64,000 nt of DNA from CAIWHR01 sp963708855 (GTDB taxonomy: Bacteria > Pseudomonadota > Gammaproteobacteria > Burkholderiales > Casimicrobiaceae). This document shows, piece after piece, positions 9,008 to 18,461 of the stretch. The stretch is from the NCBI GenBank assembly GCA_963708855.1, contig CAVPUM010000026.1:39116-103115 (forward strand), read 5' to 3'. Every line of letters starts with the position of its first letter. The first letter of the stretch is position 1. Under the pieces are notes generated by a model, which saw only the letters and a program-made list of their open reading frames with translations, searched no databases and was not told where the DNA came from. The position numbers and the translations under genes are program-made.

Positions 9008-10078
9008 TCACGCGACGAGCCGCGAACCGGTCGCCGCGTCGAACAGATGCGCCCGCCCGAGATCGGGCGCGAGGTTGATCCGGTCGCCGGGGCGGCAATT
9101 GGTGCGGTCACCGATGGTGGCGGTGACTTCCTGCCCGTTGAAACGACAATAGAGCTGCGTGTCGGCGCCGGTCGGCTCGACGACGACGATTTCGACCGGC
9201 AGGCCGGCCGGCGCGAGCGTGCAGTGCTCCGGCCGCAAGCCGTAGAGCACCGGCTGACCGTCGTCGGCGCGGGCGCCCACGGGCGAGGGCAGCACGACGC
9301 CGTCGGCAAATTCGACGGAAAGCGCGCCGCCGGCGGTCCGTGCGGTGCCGGGGATGATGTTCATCGCCGGCGAGCCGATGAAACCCGCGACGAACGTGTT
9401 CACCGGATGATCGTAGAGGTCGAGCGGGCCGCCGGTCTGCTCGACGATCCCGTCGCGCATCACGACGATCCTGTCGGCCATCGTCATCGCCTCGATCTGG
9501 TCGTGCGTCACGTAGATCGACGTGGTCTTCAGCCGCTGGTGCAGTTCCTTGATCTCCGTGCGCATCTGCACCCGGAGCTTGGCGTCCAGATTGGACAGCG
9601 GCTCGTCGAACAGGAAGACCTGCGGGTCGCGGACGATCGCCCGGCCCATGGCCACGCGCTGCCGCTGCCCGCCGGAGAGCTGGCGCGGATAGCGGTCAAG
9701 ATACGGAGCGAGTCCGAGAATGTCGGCGGCCTTCTGCACACGCTCGTCGATGTCCGCCTTCGACCGCTTGGCCAGCAGCAGCGCGAACGACATGTTGTCG
9801 CGCACCGTCATGTGCGGATAGAGCGCGTAGTTCTGGAACACCATCGCGATGTCGCGCTCCTTCGGCGGGACGCGATTGACCACCGTGTCGCCGATCGCGA
9901 TCTCGCCGGTGCCGATCTCCTCCAGCCCGGCGATCATCCGCAGGAGCGTCGACTTGCCGCAACCCGACGGGCCCACCAGCACGCAGAACTCGCCATCGGC
10001 GATGCCGATGTCGACGCCGCGGATCACGTGCGTGGAGCCGAAATGCTTGTGCACCTTCCGAATGCTGACGCCTGCCAT
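9008..10078 (-). CDS. Sugar ABC transporter ATP-binding protein (UgpC/MsmX-like)
   Basis: Cytoplasmic ATPase that energises the sugar importer. The 356-residue protein has Walker A GPSGCGKST (about residues 36-44), the ABC signature LSGGQRQR, Walker B VFLFDEPLSNLD, the switch histidine in YVTHDQIEA, and a C-terminal TOBE/OB domain typical of MalK/UgpC proteins. The start MAGVSIRKVHKHFG at 10076-10078 is chosen because upstream residues are not homologous and an AGGA-like site (reverse of tcctgcc) precedes it. It lies 54 bases before the binding-protein gene and 31 bases after the hydroxyacid dehydrogenase gene. Confidence 0.92.
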   Translation of the reverse strand: MAGVSIRKVHKHFGSTHVIRGVDIGIADGEFCVLVGPSGCGKSTLLRMIAGLEEIGTGEIAIGDTVVNRVPPKERDIAMVFQNYALYPHMTVRDNMSFALLLAKRSKADIDERVQKAADILGLAPYLDRYPRQLSGGQRQRVAMGRAIVRDPQVFLFDEPLSNLDAKLRVQMRTEIKELHQRLKTTSIYVTHDQIEAMTMADRIVVMRDGIVEQTGGPLDLYDHPVNTFVAGFIGSPAMNIIPGTARTAGGALSVEFADGVVLPSPVGARADDGQPVLYGLRPEHCTLAPAGLPVEIVVVEPTGADTQLYCRFNGQEVTATIGDRTNCRPGDRINLAPDLGRAHLFDAATGSRLVA

Positions 10079-10109
10079 CCTGCCGCCTTCCTCGATTCGG
10101 CCGGTAACG

Positions 10110-11075
10110 CTACGGGCGGCGCGTGCCCGCGACGACCACGTAGTCCGGGCGGCCCGTCGCAAGCCAGGTCACGATGTTCTGCGCCGCCTTGCGCCGCAGC
10201 TCCCGCTCCGCCTCGACCGAGAAGAACGCGGCATGCGGCGTCAGGATCACCCGCGGGTGCCCCAGGAGCTTCGAGCCCGTCGGTACCGGCTCCACCGGCA
10301 GCACGTCGAGGCCGAGACCCGCGAGCGTTCCGGCGTCGAGGGCTTCGAGCGCGGCGTCCACGTCGACCACCGCTCCCCGTGCCGTATTGACCAGGAAAGC
10401 GCCGTGCTTCGCCGCCGCGAGGACCTTGGCATCGATCATTCCGCGCGTCTCGGCGTTGAGCGGCACGTGCAGCGAGACGACGTCGCTCTCGGCGAACACG
10501 CCGGCGAGGTTTCGGCGCTCGACGTATGCCGGAAAGTCGCCGTCGATGATGTAGGGGTCACAGGCAATGACGCGCTTGAACACGTTGCGACTGACGTGCG
10601 CCATCCTCTTGCCGATCCGGCCCAGGCCGACGATGCCGAGCGTCATGTCGCCGACACGTCGCAGGGGCCCGGACGAGAGGTAATGCCAATTCCCCGCGTG
10701 GATGTCGCGATGGTAGGCGAGGATGTTGCGAACGAGGGCAAGCGCCAGCCCCAACGCATGCGTCGCGACCTCGCCGACGCCGTAATCGGGCGAATTGGCG
10801 ACCCAGACGCCATGCTTCGCGCAGGCGTCGGTGTCCACGGTGTCGAAGCCGGCGCCGATCCGGCTCACGATGCCCACTTTCGGCAGCGCAGCGACGACGC
10901 GCTCGGTGATCGGCGCGTACTGCAGCAGGATGCCGGCGCAGCCGCCTGCGGCAGCGATCACGTCGGACTCGGACTTGCATTGCGCGGGGACGAGCTCGGC
11001 ACCGGCCGCGGCGAAGAGATCGCGCTCGAATCCGAGATCGGGATAATCGTGGTCGGCGAAAAGGACTTTGCGCAT
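10110..11075 (-). CDS. D-isomer 2-hydroxyacid dehydrogenase (CtBP-like)
   Basis: NAD-dependent dehydrogenase reducing a 2-oxoacid or oxidising a D-2-hydroxyacid. The 321-residue protein has the Rossmann motif GLGRIGKR in the middle. The catalytic residues are visible: Arg in NTARGAVVD, Glu in DVLPVEPVP and His in LTPHAAF. I chose the ATG at 11073-11075 (MRKVLFADHD), since residues before it are not conserved in the family. It is the first gene of the minus-strand sugar-transport cluster, which suggests a sugar-acid or hydroxyacid step linked to the imported substrate. The specific substrate is unknown. Confidence 0.88.
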   Translation of the reverse strand: MRKVLFADHDYPDLGFERDLFAAAGAELVPAQCKSESDVIAAAGGCAGILLQYAPITERVVAALPKVGIVSRIGAGFDTVDTDACAKHGVWVANSPDYGVGEVATHALGLALALVRNILAYHRDIHAGNWHYLSSGPLRRVGDMTLGIVGLGRIGKRMAHVSRNVFKRVIACDPYIIDGDFPAYVERRNLAGVFAESDVVSLHVPLNAETRGMIDAKVLAAAKHGAFLVNTARGAVVDVDAALEALDAGTLAGLGLDVLPVEPVPTGSKLLGHPRVILTPHAAFFSVEAERELRRKAAQNIVTWLATGRPDYVVVAGTRRP

Positions 11076-11262
11076 GGAGCGTTCTGGGTCGATCGAGTTG
11101 GATTGCCCGGCCTTCCGGGGGCGGCCGACGCGCAACGGTACGTGGCCCCGGGGGGATTGGTCAAGCGGCCTGACCGATTCCAGCCCGGGGGCCGTCGCCG
11201 GCGGCGACTATAATCCCCGACCTACGCCCAGCGCCGGCCCATCCTTACCCGGGGATTCCACG

Positions 11263-12285
11263 ATGAGCAAGCTCCTGCAAACGACGATCGCCGGCAGCCT
11301 GCCCAAGCCCGCGTGGCTCGCCGAGCCGAAAACGCTCTGGGCCCCATGGCGGCTCGAAGGCGGCGCGCTCGCCGAGGGCATGCAGGACGCGGTCCGCCTG
11401 GTGCTCCGCGACCAGGAGGAGGCCGGCATCGACATCGTCACCGACGGTGAACAGACGCGCCGGCATTTCGTGACGACGTTTCTCGAGGGCCTCGAGGGCG
11501 TGGACTTCGAGCACCGGAGAACCGTGCGCATCCGCAACCGCTACGATGCCGACGTTCCCGTCGTCGTCGGCCCGGTGGCGCGCCGGCAGCCCGTGTTCGT
11601 CGACGCCGCGCGCTTTCTGCGCGGCGCGACCGACCGCAAGGTCAAGTTCACGCTGCCCGGCCCGATGACGATGGTCGACACCCTCTACGATGCCCACTAT
11701 GGGAGCCGGGAAAGGCTCGCCTGGGCGTTCGCCGAAATCCTGAACGACGAGGCGCGGGCGATCGAGGCCACCGGCGTAGACGTCATCCAGTTCGACGAGC
11801 CCGCGTTCAACGTCTATTTCGACGAGGTCCGCGCCTGGGGGGTCAAGACGCTCGAACGCGCCGCGAAGGGCCTCGCTTGCACGACCGCCGTCCACATCTG
11901 CTACGGCTACGGGATCAAGGCCAACATCGACTGGAAGCAGTCGCTCGGCGCCGAGTGGAGGCAATACGAGCAGACCTTTCCGCTGCTGGCGCGCTCGGCG
12001 ATCCGGCAGGTCTCCCTGGAATGCGCGAACTCGCGCGTGCCTATCGAGCTCATAGGGCTACTCCAAGGCAAGGACGTGCTGGTCGGCGCGATCGACGTCG
12101 CGACCGAGCGGATCGAATCCCCCGAGGACGTCGCCGCCACACTCCGGACGGCGTTGCGCTACGTGCCGGCCGAGCGCCTCTACCCTTGTACCAACTGCGG
12201 CATGGTTCCGCTCCCGCGCGACGTGGCCCGGGGCAAGCTCCGGGCGCTGGCGGCCGGGGCCGCCCTGGTGCGTGCCGAAGTCTGA
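11263..12285 (+). CDS. MetE C-terminal-like cobalamin-independent methyltransferase
   Basis: Zinc-dependent methyltransferase related to the C-terminal half of MetE. The 340-residue protein (start MSKLLQTTIAGSLPKP) has the TDGEQTRR substrate-binding segment and the zinc ligands expected in VHICYG and TNCGM. It lacks the N-terminal MetE domain, so it is a stand-alone core enzyme. Such proteins in proteobacteria act with alternative methyl donors or in methionine recycling; the true donor here is unknown. It is divergent from the hydroxyacid dehydrogenase gene, with 187 bases between them. Confidence 0.85.
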   Translation: MSKLLQTTIAGSLPKPAWLAEPKTLWAPWRLEGGALAEGMQDAVRLVLRDQEEAGIDIVTDGEQTRRHFVTTFLEGLEGVDFEHRRTVRIRNRYDADVPVVVGPVARRQPVFVDAARFLRGATDRKVKFTLPGPMTMVDTLYDAHYGSRERLAWAFAEILNDEARAIEATGVDVIQFDEPAFNVYFDEVRAWGVKTLERAAKGLACTTAVHICYGYGIKANIDWKQSLGAEWRQYEQTFPLLARSAIRQVSLECANSRVPIELIGLLQGKDVLVGAIDVATERIESPEDVAATLRTALRYVPAERLYPCTNCGMVPLPRDVARGKLRALAAGAALVRAEV

Positions 12286-12550
12286 GGCGGACCGCCAGCC
12301 GTCATCCCCGGCCATATCCGGGGCATTCCGGGCCCCCGTCCCTCCAAATGGCACCCGTCCGCCCCCCTCAAAATACCGCTGGCGCTCCCCGGGCGAGGCG
12401 TGTATCCTCCGCGAAGTGTTTTAGTTTCAAGGCAGTAAGTACGCCCTGTACGACCGCTTCGCAGTCGTTCCACCGTCGTTCTTTCCTTGAGATCGAAACA
12501 TTGGCCGGGATCCGTCCCGATTTCTTTTTTGTTCGTGAGGAATTACTGAA

Positions 12551-12754
12551 ATGGCAACAGGAACTGTGAAGTGGTTTAACGACGCCAAGGGTTTCGGATT
12601 CATTACGCCGGACGGCGGCGGTGAAGATCTGTTCGCGCACTTCTCGGCGATCAACATGCCGGGATTCAAGACGCTGAAGGAAGGCCAGAAGGTCTCGTTC
12701 GAAGTGACGACGGGTCCGAAGGGCAAGCAGGCGAGCAACATCCAGGCTGCCTGA
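12551..12754 (+). CDS. Cold shock protein, CspA family
   Basis: Small single-stranded nucleic-acid-binding protein that acts as an RNA chaperone. The 67-residue product has both RNA-binding motifs, KGFGFI and DLFAHFSAI, and the standard start MATGTVKWFN. A GAGG lies about ten bases before the ATG. The 5' region from about 12415 to 12550 is unusually long and free of genes, as expected for a structured csp leader, although I see no diagnostic cold-box. A strong terminator follows at 12791. It is a single-gene unit. Confidence 0.96.
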   Translation: MATGTVKWFNDAKGFGFITPDGGGEDLFAHFSAINMPGFKTLKEGQKVSFEVTTGPKGKQASNIQAA

Positions 12755-12790
12755 TTTCCCGAACCAGGGAAGAAGCTGCAGCCGAAAAAA

Positions 12791-12815
12791 AGCCGGGCGC
12801 AATGCCCGGCTTTTT
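12791..12815 (+). terminator. Rho-independent terminator after csp
   Basis: Perfect 8-bp stem AGCCGGGC / GCCCGGCT (12791-12798 and 12804-12811) with a five-base loop, followed by a run of T at 12811-12815 and preceded by a run of A. It sits 37 bases after the cold shock gene stop. Confidence 0.9.
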
Positions 12816-12968
12816 CATTGTTGCTGGAGACGCGTCGCCAATCGGTCCGGCGAAGTCGGCCGTCTTTCAACGAATGTCGACGGCGGAAATCGGCAAGCTG
12901 GCCCGTCCGGCTGCGGGTCTCTATACTTTTGTGGAAGCAGACCACTTCCCTCCGCGGGCCCGGCACAC

Positions 12969-14291
12969 ATGTTCGAATCTGTTCAGAAACGCGCCGCAGC
13001 CATGGTCGGCGACCGATTAAGGCTGCGGCGCCTCATCATCAGCTGCAAGAAGTTGCTGTCCGAGCGTGGTGAGGCGGCTGGCGTGTCGCAGGCCAAGATC
13101 ACGCGGGATCTGTACCGGGAACTGGACAAGAAGGGCCAGGAGCGATTCTTCGCGGCCCTACTCGCCGAGTTTTCGCCCGACCCGATGCAGGTACTCGCGG
13201 CATCGAAGGCATACGCCGCGGAGCCGTCGGCCGCCAACCTGGCGCAACTCAGCATCGCTGCCGAACCGCCGCGCCAGGAGTTGCTGCGACGGCTGAACCG
13301 GGCGCCGGGAGGCACCGCCACAATCCTTCGCATGCGCGAGCGCCTGTTGGAACTGAAAGGCCAGCAACGCGAGCTCGACGCCGTTGACTGGGATTTCCGT
13401 CACCTGCTGTCGTCATGGTTCAATCCCGGTTTCTTGCAGATCGTTCGCGTGGATTGGCGCACACCGGCCTACCTGCTGGAGCAGATCATCGTTCACGAGG
13501 CGGTGCACGAGATTCGGGGGTGGAATGACTTGCGCCGACGCCTCGAGGTCGACGGTCGATGTTTCGCTTTCTTCCATCCGGCGCTGCCCGACGAGCCACT
13601 GATTTTCGTCGAGGTGGCGCTGATGGACAGGATGGCCGATGCGGTCGCGCCCTTTCTCGACGCCCAGTCGGCGTCAAACGATCCGAGCCGGGCGACGACC
13701 GCGGTCTTCTACTCAATCAGCAACTGCCAGCCGGGCTTGCGCGGCGTGTCGCTCGGGAACTTTCTCATCAAGAACGTGGTGGACGTGCTGTCGCGAGAGT
13801 TTCCTCGGCTCAAGGTGTTTTGCACGCTGTCACCCGTTCCCGGGTTCGCCGCCTGGCTCGAGCCGCTGCTCAAGGGGCACGATACCAAGCAGTCCACGGC
13901 GCTGACGCAGGCGTTGAAGGCTGTAGCCATGGGGCTTGGCACCGACCTCGCCAAGATCGCCAGCGACCCGGCTAACGCCGCAGCGCGCCTGGCGCCGCTG
14001 ACGGTGCCGTTGACGCAGCTATGCGCCACCTACTTGCTGCACCGGGGCGATGTCGGCGAGCCGGCACTGGACCCGGTGGCAAGATTTCACCTCAACAACG
14101 GTGCCAAGCTGGAGCGGATCAACTGGTCGGCTGACCTGTCCAGGAAGGGGCTGCGGGAATCGCTCGGTCTGATGGTCAATTACCTGTACGAGCCCAGGGC
14201 GATCGAGGGCAACCACGAGAAGTTCGTCCGGGGTGAGTTCGTCGCTTCGAGGCAGGTGCGCAGCCTGGCGTTGGGCGAACGCGCGGGCTAG
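12969..14291 (+). CDS. Malonyl-CoA decarboxylase
   Basis: Converts malonyl-CoA to acetyl-CoA and CO2, controlling malonyl-CoA levels or serving malonate use. The 440-residue protein has an N-terminal helical domain (to about 130) and the C-terminal catalytic domain. Family-diagnostic segments are IVHEAVHEIRGWNDLRRRL and SISNCQPGLRGVSLGNFLIK, and the catalytic-site region with FCTLSPVPGF is intact. Length matches the bacterial family (about 420-460). No matB or mdc genes lie beside it, so a role in a full malonate pathway is not shown. Confidence 0.9.
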   Translation: MFESVQKRAAAMVGDRLRLRRLIISCKKLLSERGEAAGVSQAKITRDLYRELDKKGQERFFAALLAEFSPDPMQVLAASKAYAAEPSAANLAQLSIAAEPPRQELLRRLNRAPGGTATILRMRERLLELKGQQRELDAVDWDFRHLLSSWFNPGFLQIVRVDWRTPAYLLEQIIVHEAVHEIRGWNDLRRRLEVDGRCFAFFHPALPDEPLIFVEVALMDRMADAVAPFLDAQSASNDPSRATTAVFYSISNCQPGLRGVSLGNFLIKNVVDVLSREFPRLKVFCTLSPVPGFAAWLEPLLKGHDTKQSTALTQALKAVAMGLGTDLAKIASDPANAAARLAPLTVPLTQLCATYLLHRGDVGEPALDPVARFHLNNGAKLERINWSADLSRKGLRESLGLMVNYLYEPRAIEGNHEKFVRGEFVASRQVRSLALGERAG

Positions 14292-14405
14292 GGGTCCGGT
14301 GACGGGGCGGTCCATGGCGGCGGGTTGAGTCGACGGCGCAATGACTCGAACGCGTGACGGCCCGCACGGTACACGATCAACTTATCATACGGAGAACAGA
14401 CCCAA

Positions 14406-15026
14406 ATGACGACGACCGACTTCGATGCCAGGGCGGCGACTTGGGACGACGATCCAGCGAAGGTCGAGCGCGCGCAGGCGGTTGCCAACGCGATTGTTCG
14501 CAGCGTTTCGCTCACCAGCGCGATGCACGCAATGGAGTATGGCTGCGGCACCGGGATGTTGAGTTTCATGCTGCGCGCGCACCTCGGCGAGGTCACGCTC
14601 GCCGACACATCCGAAGGGATGCTCGCCGTCGCCGCGGGCAAGATCGCAGCGGCGAACGACACCGCGATGCACACGGTGAAGCTCGACTTGCTCGTCGACC
14701 CGATGCCGGCCGCGCGCTACGACATCATCTACTCGCTGATGACGCTGCACCACGTCCCGGACACGGGCGCGATCCTGCGACGCTTCCACGCCGCACTCGC
14801 GACGAACGGACTCCTGTGCATTGGCGACCTCGACACCGAGGATGGCTCCTTCCACGGCGCGGGATTCGACGGCCACCTCGGCTTTGATCGCGCGCAACTC
14901 GGCGCGCAGGCGCGCAAGGCCGGATTCGCGACTGTGGAATTCTCGACGGCCCACGAGATCGTGAAGATAGTCGACGGCCGGCCGCATCGCTATCCTGTCT
15001 TTCTGATGGTGGCGGGGAAAGCGTGA
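14406..15026 (+). CDS. Class I SAM-dependent methyltransferase
   Basis: Small soluble methyltransferase of 206 residues. It has the SAM-binding motif I EYGCGTGMLS around residues 44-53, an acidic residue after strand 2 (LADTSEGML), and a motif-IV-like segment YDIIYSLMTLHHV. The C-terminal half is a UbiE/Methyltransf_11-type fold. The substrate cannot be read from the sequence. It stands alone between malonyl-CoA decarboxylase and the glycosyltransferase. Confidence 0.85.
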   Translation: MTTTDFDARAATWDDDPAKVERAQAVANAIVRSVSLTSAMHAMEYGCGTGMLSFMLRAHLGEVTLADTSEGMLAVAAGKIAAANDTAMHTVKLDLLVDPMPAARYDIIYSLMTLHHVPDTGAILRRFHAALATNGLLCIGDLDTEDGSFHGAGFDGHLGFDRAQLGAQARKAGFATVEFSTAHEIVKIVDGRPHRYPVFLMVAGKA

Positions 15027-15075
15027 GCATGGATGGGCACAGCCGACGCTAGTCGGATTCAAGGAAGCAAAGCCG

Positions 15076-15822
15076 ATGGTGCCCGAGATATTCATCATCA
15101 ACCTTGCGTCGTCTACTGCACGCAAGGCGAATATAACCCGCCAATTGGCGGACCTTGGACTGGCGTATACCCTGTTTCCTGCCATTGACGGCCGCAAGGA
15201 AGAACATCGATTGTTCAGCAAATATGACAATGAGCTCAACCAACACTACCGTGGCAAAGCACTGAACAAGGGGCAATTGGCCTGTTATGCCAGTCATTAT
15301 CTGTTATGGCAAAAATGTGTTGAACTCAATCGTCCAATCATAGTGCTGGAAGACGACGCGCTGCTCTATCCTGAACCCTTTCTGGAATTCGTGAATAACA
15401 TGGATAGACTCAGCCATCAGTTCGATTGCATCCGCCTATTCAAAAATAAGAGGAAGGTATTTTCGTCCTGCAAGGTATCTCGTCTCGTCACAGTTGAAAT
15501 ACACAGATTCAATCAAGGCCATATGAGCACGACAGGCTATTCCTTGACTCCCAATGGTGCCAAAAAGCTGCTTCAACATTCCGAGCACTGGCACATGCCC
15601 GTTGACCTTTACATGGACCGCTACTGGGTGAACGGGGTGGAGTGCTATGGAACCGTTCCAGCATGCATGACCAATGATCCCAGGTTCGATTCCGATATAG
15701 GCGGTGGTGAGGCAGAACCACGAGGCCTTGTTGTCCGCTGTCGCCGGGAATGGTTCAACTTAAGTGAACTGGCAAGACGAACACTTCATACTTTTTCCGG
15801 CACAAGGAAATCCAGGAACTGA
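15076..15822 (+). CDS. Glycosyltransferase family 25 (LPS-type)
   Basis: Predicted glycosyltransferase of the GT25 family, which adds sugars to lipopolysaccharide or other surface glycans. The 248-residue protein begins MVPEIFIINLASSTARK, the GT25 N-terminal signature. It also has the PAIDGRK segment, the CYASHYLLWQKCVE helix and the metal/nucleotide-sugar motif IVLEDDALL. Its base composition is clearly lower in GC than the flanking genes, with many A/T-ending codons, which suggests horizontal acquisition. The FkbM methyltransferase gene converges from the other strand. Confidence 0.88.
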   Translation: MVPEIFIINLASSTARKANITRQLADLGLAYTLFPAIDGRKEEHRLFSKYDNELNQHYRGKALNKGQLACYASHYLLWQKCVELNRPIIVLEDDALLYPEPFLEFVNNMDRLSHQFDCIRLFKNKRKVFSSCKVSRLVTVEIHRFNQGHMSTTGYSLTPNGAKKLLQHSEHWHMPVDLYMDRYWVNGVECYGTVPACMTNDPRFDSDIGGGEAEPRGLVVRCRREWFNLSELARRTLHTFSGTRKSRN

Positions 15823-15895
15823 AATCATTGCCTGCAGTTTTTATATGAACAAGTTGTCGACGTTTTCGCTCGTTGCCTGTGCGCAAGAAAAGCGC

Positions 15896-16669
15896 TCAGG
15901 TCGGGCGTCTCGTCAGGCTGTTTCCTCGCGACAGGAACATGTTCTCCCCCTGCATCCACTCATGGTCGAAGCCCTTGGACCCATCGTAGAAGCTGCGGTT
16001 GCACCCTGCCTTCATGTGCTCGTGAAGCTCGATGATGATGGAATCCACTTTTTCGATCCAGGCTGAAGTGTCCTTGAACACCTCGCGCTCAGCGCCTTCG
16101 ATATCCACTTTCAAAACGTCGATCTTGTCCAGCTTGTAATCGCTCATGATCCTGTCGACGGTCAACGCCCGCACGGTGTGACAGGTATCGCCCTTGAGGA
16201 TCTCCGGCGAGTCCTTCATCGCGGTCATGAACCCCCACTTTCCAAGGCCGGGGTCGATCAGATCGATTTCCTCGTTGGCGTTCCACAACGCGGCCTGCAG
16301 CGCAGTGATGTTCGAGTAGGGCGCAACGTTCTTCTTCAGAAGCTCGAAGTTGCTATGCTCGGGTTCGATGGCGACGACCTTTGCATCCGGGTACTTGTTC
16401 GCGAAATAGATCGAAGCAAGCCCTATGTTGGCGCCGGCATCGATGATTGCCTTTGGCGGTGGCTCCATCAGGAAGTCATATTCCTGATCGACGAATACCT
16501 TCTTGTACGTCGGAACGTCCGACGAAGGGACCCGCAACCAAAGTGGATGCCTGCAGTGTCTTCGGTGCACCTTGAGAACGACGGCGGAGTTCGTGACGCT
16601 TCCCAGCATCGAGCACAAAAGCCCGCCTAGTCCCACCGTGCGGAGATGCATTTTCATTTTTCGAATCAT
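15896..16669 (-). CDS. FkbM family methyltransferase
   Basis: SAM-dependent methyltransferase of the FkbM type, often acting on glycans or lipid-linked sugars. The 257-residue protein has motif I IIDAGANIGLASIYFANKYP, the acidic VVAIEPEHSNFELL segment and DVLKVDIEGAEREV, all diagnostic of FkbM. An N-terminal hydrophobic stretch may be a membrane anchor. It converges on the GT25 gene with 73 bases between, and both are less GC-rich than their surroundings. A surface-glycan role for the pair is inferred from context. Confidence 0.88.
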   Translation of the reverse strand: MIRKMKMHLRTVGLGGLLCSMLGSVTNSAVVLKVHRRHCRHPLWLRVPSSDVPTYKKVFVDQEYDFLMEPPPKAIIDAGANIGLASIYFANKYPDAKVVAIEPEHSNFELLKKNVAPYSNITALQAALWNANEEIDLIDPGLGKWGFMTAMKDSPEILKGDTCHTVRALTVDRIMSDYKLDKIDVLKVDIEGAEREVFKDTSAWIEKVDSIIIELHEHMKAGCNRSFYDGSKGFDHEWMQGENMFLSRGNSLTRRPT

Positions 16670-16934
16670 GCCTTCACCTGCTTGTGGTTGTTGCCTGGCT
16701 TCGCGGTTCAGCGGCGCTCGCAGGCATGTTCAGCCGGCACGATTTTGCGCACCATCGGTGAGAATGTCGACATCCGGAAGACGCCCCCCACCCAATAGAC
16801 GCGATCTGGGTGTTGGCGCCAGCCGCCGCCTGATGGGAGGGGGAACGACCTTAGGCAGTTACACTACCGCTTGGGGACCGCGCCAGGGTCGCGGCGCAAG
16901 TCGGTGTAGTGTGCTTGATGGAACGGGGGCGTCA

Positions 16935-17189
16935 ATGATCGACGAGAAAATCCAGGTGCGCGTCACCAGTACGGGTGCAACGCTCGACGTCGTGGTCCTG
17001 AACAAGCGTTTGGACAGGATCCAGATCGTGCTGGGGGAAGGTGTGCACAACGTGCGCTGCGACCTCGTGCCGACGCGCAACGGATCGGCCTACGTCGGGA
17101 ACGCCATGGGGCGTGAGATCGTCTACGAGCGCAGCCGCGACGACGTGAAGGCCGATCTCACCCGCGTTGCGTTCAGAACGCATAGCTGA
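16935..17189 (+). CDS. Hypothetical small protein
   Basis: An 84-residue protein, start MIDEKIQVRVTSTGATLDV, with no signal peptide or membrane segment and an even mix of beta-strand-like stretches. I do not recognise the family. The reading frame shows the strong third-position GC bias of a real high-GC gene, and the start is preceded by a G-rich site (gaacgggggcgtca). It is followed by 200 bases without a gene. Confidence 0.55.
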   Translation: MIDEKIQVRVTSTGATLDVVVLNKRLDRIQIVLGEGVHNVRCDLVPTRNGSAYVGNAMGREIVYERSRDDVKADLTRVAFRTHS

Positions 17190-17389
17190 CGCTCACCGCC
17201 AGGTAATCGTGGTCGCGCAATGGATTCGAGCCGCTGGACTATCTCGTCGCCTCCCCCTGCGGCATCCGACTTTCGAACGCGGTTCCCCCTGACTCGTCGG
17301 GGCGGGGCTAATTCAAGCGATCGAGCTTCCTGCTACCCGGAAGTCATCTTTCAGCGCGGCCTAATTCCATTCCCCTACAGGAGGGCGAT

Positions 17390-18337
17390 ATGTCGGAGAA
17401 GAAGGTCATAGCAATCGTGGGCGCCACGGGCGCGCAGGGCGGAGGGCTCGTTCGCGCGATTCTCGCGGATCGCGAGGGTCCGTTTGTCGCGCGCGCGATA
17501 ACCCGCAAGCCCGAGTCGGAGAAGGGACGGGCGCTCGCCAGCCTCGGTGTCGAAGTCGTGGCGGGCGACGCCGATGATCCGTCGAGTCTCGACCGGGCTT
17601 TCGTCGGGGCCCATGGCGCGTTCTGCGTCACCAACTTCTGGGAGCACTTCTCGCCGGAACGGGAGGCTGCCCAGGCGGCGGCCATGGCGCGGGCCAGCCG
17701 CAAGGCCGGCGTCCAGCATGTCATCTGGTCGACGCTGGAAGACACCCGCAAGTGGGTGCCTCTGGCCGACGCCCGACTGCCGACGCTGCAGGGCAAATAC
17801 AAGGTGCCGCACTTCGACGGCAAGGGTGCCGTGGATCATGTGTTCGCCGAGCAGGCGCCGACCACCTACCTGCTCGCCTCGTTCTACTGGGAGAACTTCC
17901 TCTATTTCGGCATGGGGCCACGCAAAGGCGCGAACGGAGACCTCGTGTTGGCACTGCCGCTTGGCGGCGTCAAGCTCCCTGGCATCGCGACGGCGGACAT
18001 CGGCAAGTGCGCCCACGGTCTGTTCGTTCGTGGCACCGGCACCATCGGCCAGCGGTTCGGCATTGCCGGCGAGGTTCTCTCGGGCCCGGAAATGGCGGCG
18101 GCAATGGGGCGCGCCCTCGGGCGCAAGGTCAGCTTCGAGGATGTGCCGTTCGATGTATACCGCGGCCAGGGCTTCCCCGGGGCGGACGATCTCGGCAACA
18201 TGTTTCAGTTCCAGGCGATTCTCGGAGACGAATTCCTCCGCAGTCGCGAACCCAAGCTCTCGCGCTCCCTGAACCCGCAATTGCTCTCGTTCGACGACTG
18301 GCTGAGCGGCAACGCCAGGCACATGCCGATCGGGTGA
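17390..18337 (+). CDS. NmrA/HSCARG-type NAD(P)-binding protein
   Basis: Atypical short-chain dehydrogenase family protein (NmrA-like), usually binding NADP(H) as a redox sensor or reductase. The 315-residue protein has the glycine motif GATGAQGGG at about residues 11-19 and the NmrA segments SLGVEVVAGDADDPSSL and GVQHVIWSTLE. An AGGAG site at 17380-17384 precedes the ATG. The family's catalytic Tyr-Lys pair is not evident, in keeping with NmrA proteins. Its physiological partner is unknown. Confidence 0.85.
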   Translation: MSEKKVIAIVGATGAQGGGLVRAILADREGPFVARAITRKPESEKGRALASLGVEVVAGDADDPSSLDRAFVGAHGAFCVTNFWEHFSPEREAAQAAAMARASRKAGVQHVIWSTLEDTRKWVPLADARLPTLQGKYKVPHFDGKGAVDHVFAEQAPTTYLLASFYWENFLYFGMGPRKGANGDLVLALPLGGVKLPGIATADIGKCAHGLFVRGTGTIGQRFGIAGEVLSGPEMAAAMGRALGRKVSFEDVPFDVYRGQGFPGADDLGNMFQFQAILGDEFLRSREPKLSRSLNPQLLSFDDWLSGNARHMPIG

Positions 18338-18461
18338 ACGAATCGCGGGCCGACGCTTCGGTCATTCACGGCTCCGCGCAGGTTTCATCACAAGCCCGGC
18401 TCGGGCGGGCGGAAACTTGAATGCTTTGGACCGAGGCCGCGCACCGGACAGCAAGCGCCGG

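Noticed and set aside
7874..10390. An 838-residue open frame antisense to the binding protein and ATPase genes
   Set aside because: It spans two well-supported genes on the other strand and shows only low-complexity composition.
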